A stretch of 64,000 bases of DNA, taken from assembly GCA_030248195.1 (NCBI GenBank), contig JASAND010026597.1, forward strand, positions 1 to 64,000. The letters run 5' to 3'. Position numbers and translations under genes: made by a program. This stretch comes from Trissonchulus latispiculum. Lineage: Eukaryota > Nematoda > Enoplea > Enoplida > Ironidae. A model generated the notes under the pieces. That model was given only the letters and a program-made list of their open reading frames with translations, was not told where the DNA came from and did no database searches. Below are positions 57,435 through 64,000 of the stretch, in pieces; within the stretch, counting starts at the first letter, position 1, and each line of letters starts with the position of its first letter.

Positions 57435-57731
57435 CAGATGTAGACAGTGTGAATTTGCGGACAGTAATATGTATTTGGGAATTTTTGAGTAAGTTTTAAC
57501 TTTTCTATGCTTACTCACGGATTCTTCTTACATTCTAACATCTGATGCTTCTTAAACTTCGTGATCGTGGTGCTGTCAAAAAAGTTAACCGAGCAGTCGT
57601 TTAGTTTATATTGTAAACTTAACAAACTAACTGCTCAATTTTGGATTAGAATTTCTGTTTTGAGTACTTATAGTGCAAAAATTGTTATTACATGGAGGGT
57701 TGTGTGATAATTGACCCTAAGGAGCCAGAAT

Positions 57732-57860
57732 TTAGCATTTTAAAAATCCGACAAAGCCTCCGATTGTGATAGCCTTTTGTTCTACAAACACCTGCACTTG
57801 ATGAATTAAGTCTTGTGCTAAGTACACTTTGGCCACAGTTTCATCATAGACTGGCGACAT
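57732..57860 (-). CDS. Short open frame, 42 residues, unknown
   Basis: Not recognised. ATG in AAAAATGTC, reading MSPVYDETVAKVYLAQDLIH then QVQVFVEQKAITIGGFVGF, then stop. The composition looks protein-like (few low-complexity runs). A possible donor lies after CAG at about codon 23, so it might be a first exon. It sits inside the right part of the 55036-58635 element, which argues for chance or captured sequence. Confidence 0.15.
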   Translation of the reverse strand: MSPVYDETVAKVYLAQDLIHQVQVFVEQKAITIGGFVGFLKC

Positions 57861-58929
57861 TTTTAATTCTGACAAACAATATCATTAATGTTACAATTAG
57901 TCTAATACTGTTATCTGACCTCACACTAAAGTCTTAGTGTAACTGTCCGCGTTGCATACTTGTACGCAGTATTAATATTAAAGCGTCCATTAACTGTCCA
58001 CGCTCAGTAAGTGTGGACAGTTTAAAGTAGTAACTGTCCGCGTTGCATACTAAGTCCAATTGCAGTATTTTTGGCATTATCCAATAGAAAGGAGAAGGCG
58101 GTGAATAAAAAGAGATTGAATACGGTATTAAGGAAGACATGGAAATAAATAAATGATGGAAGAATAGGAAAATTATAAAAAAATTAACAAGTATATATCA
58201 GTATTCAGTATACATGTCTAAACGGTAGTCATTTAATTTTAATTTACTACATGATTTCAATATGTTATCCTAACTTTGGTAATTTTTCTAACTATTTCAG
58301 CTATGGTGGTTAACAAATCTTTTTTATACTATTTTGTGCTGTTGCTTTGCTTTGGCAAATATGCTGTTTCGAAGTTGATCACTGACAACCTTACATTGTT
58401 TCTAAAATTTTTGAAAACCTGCTTTTCTATTTAATTTGGGCAGAATATGCAGAATACTTTTTGTGTTTTCATATGTCAGGTGTCTAAATCTCGACTTGTG
58501 CTTTACTGTCTCCGCGGGAAGTATGAACACGTCCTCGTGAGCACAAAGGACAAAGCACAAAGGACAAAGCACAAAGCACTCTTAGAAAAGGACAAAAGCA
58601 CAAAGCACAAAAGCACAAAAAGTATGAACCGGGCTTTATAGTGGACAGGGACTAGACAGTGGTGGACTTTTTAGATTTTTATGATAAGTTGGAAAATTTT
58701 CAGATTTTTATGATAAGTTAGAATTTGGAAAAATTAAGTACTGGAAAATGTTCGAAAATTCCAAATTTTTTTGAGAAATAAAATGGTCCAGATTTGAGTA
58801 ACGGAATGCCTGGCACTTCAACATCAACATTTTTATTCTGTTCTATTTTATTTTATTTTGTTATTAAATTATTTATAATTATTGTTATTTATTTATTTTT
58901 TATGTTATTCTGTACATATTATTTTATTA

Positions 58930-59276
58930 GTGATTAGTTGATTAGTGTAGCAGCTTTTCGAGAAAAGCTTTTGCTGCAGTCTGCCGTTTATGGAGTTTTT
59001 GGTACCATATCGTAGATGTTTATAGTACTTTATCCAAAAGTCATGAAGCATTTAGTTTATCCTCACTAAGTCTTTCAGTCAAAGGAAATTTTTGAACTCA
59101 ATCTCAATTTCTTTACTTTTTAAGCTGACTTCATTCCAATTTTAAGTTGTAGCTTGATTTAGACTTTTGATTTTATAAAAACGCTCAAAGCGCTTCAATG
59201 ATATCTAAATTATTGTCGTAGCCCATTAGTAGCTTTCATTATCCTCCATAAACTGCTACACTAATCAACTAATCAC
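58930..59276. mobile_element. 347-bp MITE with perfect 24-bp inverted ends
   Basis: The first 24 bases (from GTGATTAGTTGATTAGTG) are the exact complement of the last 24 (59253-59276). A second short palindrome near the left end (AGCTTTTCGAGAAAAGCT). Target duplication not resolved. No coding. Confidence 0.85.
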
Positions 59277-60187
59277 TTTTATACAGCAAGCCCCTGGAAA
59301 TGACCTACAACCATCAAAATTTATATAATCTTTAGCGTTGCGTAACAAAACAATGTACTGAAAAGAATAAAATCGAAATTAGCTATTTCGTGCACTCTAG
59401 AAACTGCAGAAGCTCAGCCGTTACTATAGCTTAAAACTGCACTTTTCCAGCCAAATAGACCAAAATACAAAACGTAAAGCCATCTCAAGTTATTATTAAA
59501 CACGTTCAAAATATAATTCCAACTTTGAAATAAAAATACATACATCGCCTAGTCTACAATTTTGAGTAATTGATGTTCAAACATTTTGGTCTATATTTCG
59601 CGTATGTCAGAAAATTTTTATTGACTTTTTGCTAATTTTTGCTAGTTTCGTAAACGCATGTGAATGGCAGATTATGATAATACGCTTTTTACCGGTGTAT
59701 CTCTATCCAACTCCCAAAAATCCGAAATTTATAGCGTTTCAAAAAATCACCACAAAAGCACTGCACAAAAGGATACCATCACCTCAACGGAAACTTTTTC
59801 ACTACGATTAGCAAAATGCATATTTTCTGCACTACGCTACAGCGTGGTTTTGCGTAGTGCTTTTAGTTTCTAGCGTAGTCTTATTTTTCAAGAGAAATCT
59901 AATGTCAAATTTTTCCGCGTTTTCCTATGTTTCACACTTCAATATAGCGGACGTCTGATTGACAGGTTTCTATTTTCCCTATTAAGCAAATGGCAAGGAC
60001 TACGCAAGGAATAAAGTTCACCACTTGACACTACGCAGCATGCAGAATCCGAATATAGCAATTATTTCTGCGTAGTTGAACTTCGCAAAACCCACTCACT
60101 TGACATGGGTGAAAAGGCTGGGGGTGGGGAAAAAATTGTCCCAAATTTTGTTTCTTTATCACCATATTAACAGCACATAAATGGCAT
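59277..60187. other. No recognised feature
   Basis: AT-rich. Repeated CTACGCAGAAA-like and TGCGTAGTGC words near 59820-60070 suggest another degraded inverted repeat but ends are not clear. Confidence 0.45.
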
Positions 60188-61697
60188 TTAAGGGGGGCGC
60201 TACCTGTGTCGAAAATTCGACCCTCACCAATTTGGCTCAAATTGCGCTCATTGAAAGTCCCATGCCCTACACAATCGATTGAAATTTGGGATGATTTCGT
60301 CCAGAAATAAAAAGTTACAGCCATTCAAAATTTCCAATTCCTATTGAAAATGGCCTAAAATCGGAACTTCAGACTTTTCGCTTCTGACAAAGATAACTTA
60401 CTCAAATCAAAGCCGTTTGAAACGTTCTATAGCTCATTTTGGAGCAAAATACAATATCTAAAACTTGTCAGAGCTGTTTTCGAAATTCAGTTTCTAGTTT
60501 TCGTGGCAATCCTTTTTGTGAGAAAACCCCACAAACACAGAAATTGAAAATTCACGAACATACGGTTTTTGACCGATAACTTTAAATAGCTGCAAAATGG
60601 ACGTTTGTGCCAAGAAGAAACGTTTTTAGAATTGAAAAAACTATCGATTGATGTAGATATTGTGAATATTTGTAAAGTTCGAGAATTTTCGAAAAATGTC
60701 AATTTTGACTTATTTTTGGGGTTGTCTCACGGAAACGAGTGCTGCAAAAGTTAGAAACTGAACTTTGAAAAACGCTTTTCGGCAAGTTTTATATATTGCA
60801 GTTGGCTACAAAATGAGCTATAAAACGTTTCAAACGGGTTTGGTTTGAATTGAGTTATCGTTGTCAGAAGCGAAAAATCTAAAGTTCCGATTTTAGGCCA
60901 TTTCTAATAGGAACTGGAAATTTCGAATGGCTGTAACTTATCTATTCCTGGACGAAATCATCCCAAATTTCAATAGATTGTGTAGCGCCCTAGGGGCTAT
61001 CAATGAGCACAATTTGAGGCAAATTGGTGGGGGTCGAATTTTCGACCCAAGTAGCGCCACGTTCTATAGCTCATTTTGTAGCCAACTGCAATATCTAAAA
61101 CTTGCCAAGAGCTTTTTTCGAAATTCAGTTTCTAGTTTTCGTGGCAATCCTTTTTGTGAGACAACCCCACTAACACAGGCATTGAAAATTCACGAACATA
61201 TGGTTTTTGACCGATAACTTTAAATAGCTGCAAAATGGACGTTTGTGCCAAGAAGAAACGTTTTTAGAATTGAAAAAGCTATCGATTGATGTAGATGTTG
61301 GGCATATTTGTAAAGTTCCAAAATTTTTGAAAAATGTCAATTTTGACATAGTTTTGGGGTTGTCTCACGGAAACGAATACTGCAAAAGTTAGAAACTAAA
61401 TTTAGAAAAATGCGCTTCGACAAGTTTTAGATATTTCATTTAGCTACAAAATAGCTGTAGAACGTTTCAAACGGGTTTGATTTGAATTAAGTTATCGTTG
61501 TCAGAAGCGAAAAATCTAAAGTTCCAATTCCTTTTTCAATAGGAATTGGAAAATTGTAATGGCTGTAACTTTTTTATTCCTGGACGAAATCATTCCAAAT
61601 TTCAATGGATTGTGTAGGGCTCTAGGCAGTATCAATGGGCACGATTTGAGCCAAATCGGTGAGGGTAGAATTTTCGACCCAAGTAGCGCCCCCTTAA
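60188..61697. mobile_element. TTAA-flanked palindromic element with internal duplication
   Basis: TTAA at 60188 and 61694. TIR begins GGGGGGCGCTAC / GGGGGCGCTAC. Order is left arm, core, right arm (to ~61055), then a second core and second right arm: the ~640-bp core-plus-arm block is tandemly duplicated. The core itself is largely palindromic (AAACTTGTCAGAGCTG against CGGCAAGTTTTATATATTGC). Confidence 0.85.
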
Positions 61698-61814
61698 GGT
61701 GGTGATTCCGTTTGGAGACATCAACTTTGAACCCTTATTACTAATTCATTCCTTGGAGTTAAGTAGCGATTTTTATATCGAAATGGTGCTTAACATTTTC
61801 TCTTTCTAATGTAT

Positions 61815-62130
61815 ACAGTGAACCTAACTTTATTTCTCGAAAATTATTTTGCTGCATTTTCGAAATAATTTAATTTTCCAGATTTTGTGCAGACTAAAGT
61901 AGATTTTTTCCTGAGGCATCAGCCATATCATTCGATTCCACTATCAAATAGCTGGGGACCCCCTTTTAATTATTATGAAACCGCTCTTCGTTATAAAGAT
62001 ATTAAATGAATACAACGAAACCAACCTTACTTCTCGGAAATTATTTTACTGCATTTTTGAAGTAATTTAATTTTCCAGATTTTTTGCAGACTAAAGTAAA
62101 TCTTTTCGTGAAGCATCGACCATATTAGGG
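61815..62130. repeat. ~195-bp direct duplication
   Basis: TTTAATTTTCCAGATTTT and GCAGACTAAAGTA recur at ~61870 and ~62068 with about 85-90% similarity around them. Confidence 0.8.
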
Positions 62131-62360
62131 TTGTAAATTGTAAAAAAGTAAAAATGTTAAAAAACATTTTTACAGTTATTAACAGTAGCAAAATTTCGGA
62201 CTTTTTAACAGGTTTTTTACACTTTTTAACACCACTTTTTTACACTTTTTAACACTAGATTTTTACATATTTTTAACATTTTTTAACACTACTTTTCTGA
62301 ATTTTTTACACTTTTTTACTAATTTTTTACACTTTTTTACACTTTTTCACAGACCGTTGA
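62126..62360. repeat. Low-complexity TTTTTAACAC-word tract, possible hAT-end relic
   Basis: Begins TAGGGTTGTAAATTG (TAGNG-type end) and runs as ACTTTTTAACAC words. No matching right end or 8-bp duplication was found. Confidence 0.5.
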
Positions 62361-62980
62361 TTGTGAAAAATAGTGTTTCAAGTATATATAGTATATACAT
62401 TGCAGACAGATTTTGTTTCAGTACGCGAAAATCACCTTAAATGTATTTTATTTCAACAAGTAAAAAATGATATTAAAAGTAAAGACGGTGGTTGGACAAT
62501 GTTGAGGATTTTTTGTAAATTCATTTAAATAAGCTCCCGATTGTAAGTCACTTGCAATTGAATATTGAATCTCGTGCCAGATATATAACGTACTGAGACT
62601 GAGAGTATTTGTTTCCTTTCATTGAAAATTTAGAAATCCTGCAAGACGGGTTCTTTAAATAAGTGAACTCTCAGTCAATAAAATTTTACAAATGTCCAAT
62701 TAATCCTAAGGCATAATGGAACAGTATTTCAGAACCAAAAATTTCACAGCTAAAATAATTTCTGAAGTCTAACACCAGACAATGCTCTTTTATAAACCGA
62801 ACATTCTCGTTATTTGAAAATTTTGAAACCTGAAATAGAAATTTTTGAAATTCTGAAATTGAATAATTTGAAACTGCTTTTGATTTTACGATCTCACTAA
62901 TAAGAAAAAGTACTAGTGGGAAAAATGCCCTAGACGGGCATGCAGTGGCTAGAATAGGGAAAGAAGGAAGGGCGGAAAAA
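62361..62980. other. No recognised feature
   Basis: AT-rich unique sequence with no exon-like frame. Confidence 0.5.
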
Positions 62981-62982
62981 TG

Positions 62983-63089
<107 letters not shown>

Positions 63090-63090
63090 T

Positions 63091-63253
63091 TGGCAGTCGG
63101 CGCAGAAAATTATAGAAACTAGATTCAGCGCCGAATAGGGAAAGCAGTCGGCGCTGAAAATGATAAAAACTAGATTCAGCGCCGAATAGGGAATGCAGTC
63201 GGTGCAGAAAATTATAGAAACTAGATTCAGCGCCGAACAGGGAATGCAGTCGG
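63091..63253. repeat. 51-bp tandem repeat, three copies
   Basis: CAGTCGG at 63094, 63145, 63196 and 63247. Each unit has TATAGAAACTAGATTCAGCG then CCGAATAGGGAA. Confidence 0.93.
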
Positions 63254-63263
63254 ATAGCGTGGA

Positions 63264-64000
63264 ACAGGCAATTCCTCCGTCCATCCTATTCGCGTGAATT
63301 GCGATATGTCCAACCTCCAACCCGACGGTTCGTTTCAGTAACAATGTTACTGTCGATAAGGTAATCTCATTAACTGTGACTGGGTTTAATACCTGCTCGC
63401 GTGAATAAAAATATGCTGATATGAGCGGCTGCTTTCTCGTACAATGTTATCTCAAACTGCAAACTTGAAACTGTGCCTGGGTTGTCTACTTTTAGACTTA
63501 GTTGAGCCTCGCGACTGTAGACTATCTACTGCCATCGCGTTTTAATCTCCTAATATTGACAGGATTAAGGTTACATTTTGGCACATACTTTTGTCGGCTT
63601 TTCCAACACAACATTTTTAACGATCAATGACACTTTTAAGAGCGAAACAATTTCAGTTCCAAATTCCTTACAAAGTTATTTCAGTTGGAACTAGTATTAC
63701 TCATGGGCAATGCGGTTTATGCACTTTATGCAGAAGACAGCAGCAGCGGCTTTAATTTTATGTTAAAGAACAAAGCTAGCTAGCTACAGCAAATTTTGAT
63801 CACATCATGAGACTTAATGTTAATTGCGTTAGTTCATGATCCACAATCAACCAAGCAGTTTCTACTCTTCACAAGTAAACTTGGCTTACACGAACGATAT
63901 GGCTGTAGCCTGCCTCATTTCAAACGCAGTATATATATACCACGTGCTCGGGTAGTGCAGAGCAGTTCACGCGAATAGGATGGACGGAGGAATTGCCTGT
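63264..64000. mobile_element. Inverted-repeat unit reaching the window edge
   Basis: 63264-63302 (ACAGGCAATTCCTCCGTCC...) is the near-perfect complement of 63962-64000. About 660 bases lie between, with no coding frame seen. Full extent and target duplication are outside the window. Confidence 0.65.

Larger units (their letters stand above)
55036..58635. mobile_element. PIF/Harbinger-like non-autonomous element with GTGCTTT-word arms
   Basis: Ends AG(A/C)CCGGTTCATAC in inverted orientation with a 3-bp TTA duplication (55033-55035, 58636-58638). The arms are runs of GTGCTTTGT (left) and ACAAAGCAC (right) words. An inner pair of copies of ACTTAGTATGCAACGCGGAC is also inverted (55297 and near 58040). 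Internal insertions at 55326-56251 and 56340-57434 account for much of the length. No transposase seen. Confidence 0.75.

Overview
The window is nuclear DNA of an unidentified animal, probably an invertebrate. It holds two conserved eukaryotic housekeeping genes with GT-AG introns, buried in a very large load of satellites and non-autonomous DNA transposons. Species cannot be read from the sequence. Nothing suggests prokaryotic or organellar origin, and almost all open frames longer than 60 codons are chance frames inside repeats.

Genes. (1) The 3' end of MAU2/SCC4 (cohesin loader subunit) is on the + strand: five exons between 16881 and 18899 give the last ~179 residues. The upstream exons lie left of the window. 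(2) A complete cytosolic asparaginyl-tRNA synthetase gene (NARS1 type) is on the - strand, 51615 down to 28819: 15 exons, all splice phases agree, 550 codons plus stop (the human protein is about 548 residues). The two genes converge tail to tail across about 10 kb. A two-exon reading frame at 27028-27331 and a 42-codon frame at 57732-57860 are weak gene candidates.

Layout. 1-16880: mosaic satellite made of about 14 related cassettes (stem-loop, TTA or TTTA microsatellite, poly-C, then one or more copies of a ~297 bp or ~160 bp unit). It is intronic to MAU2 and stops three bases short of a MAU2 splice acceptor. 19002-20672: 1.7 kb foldback. 20810-23369: hAT-like element with an 8-bp duplication, containing a TTAA-flanked foldback. 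23370-24560: decayed mosaic repeat and G-rich tandem units. 25738-26201 and 31644-32691: hAT-like elements with GGGCC-word arms and perfect 8-bp duplications. 37169-47982: a 10.8 kb NARS1 intron holding tandem arrays (147, 163 and 145 bp), a tRNA-derived SINE and two inverted-repeat elements. 48668-49273: GGCCCC-word element. 51743-54640: C/G-homopolymer inverted-repeat tract with a small hAT element. 55036-58635: PIF/Harbinger-like element with further elements nested inside. 58930-64000: more inverted-repeat elements, a long (TA)n tract and a 51-bp tandem repeat.

The two genes are not known to act together: MAU2 works in cohesin loading and NARS1 in cytosolic translation. The most notable features are the cassette stem-loops, whose stems differ between copies but stay complementary, and a group of hAT-like elements whose arms are built from short GC words.
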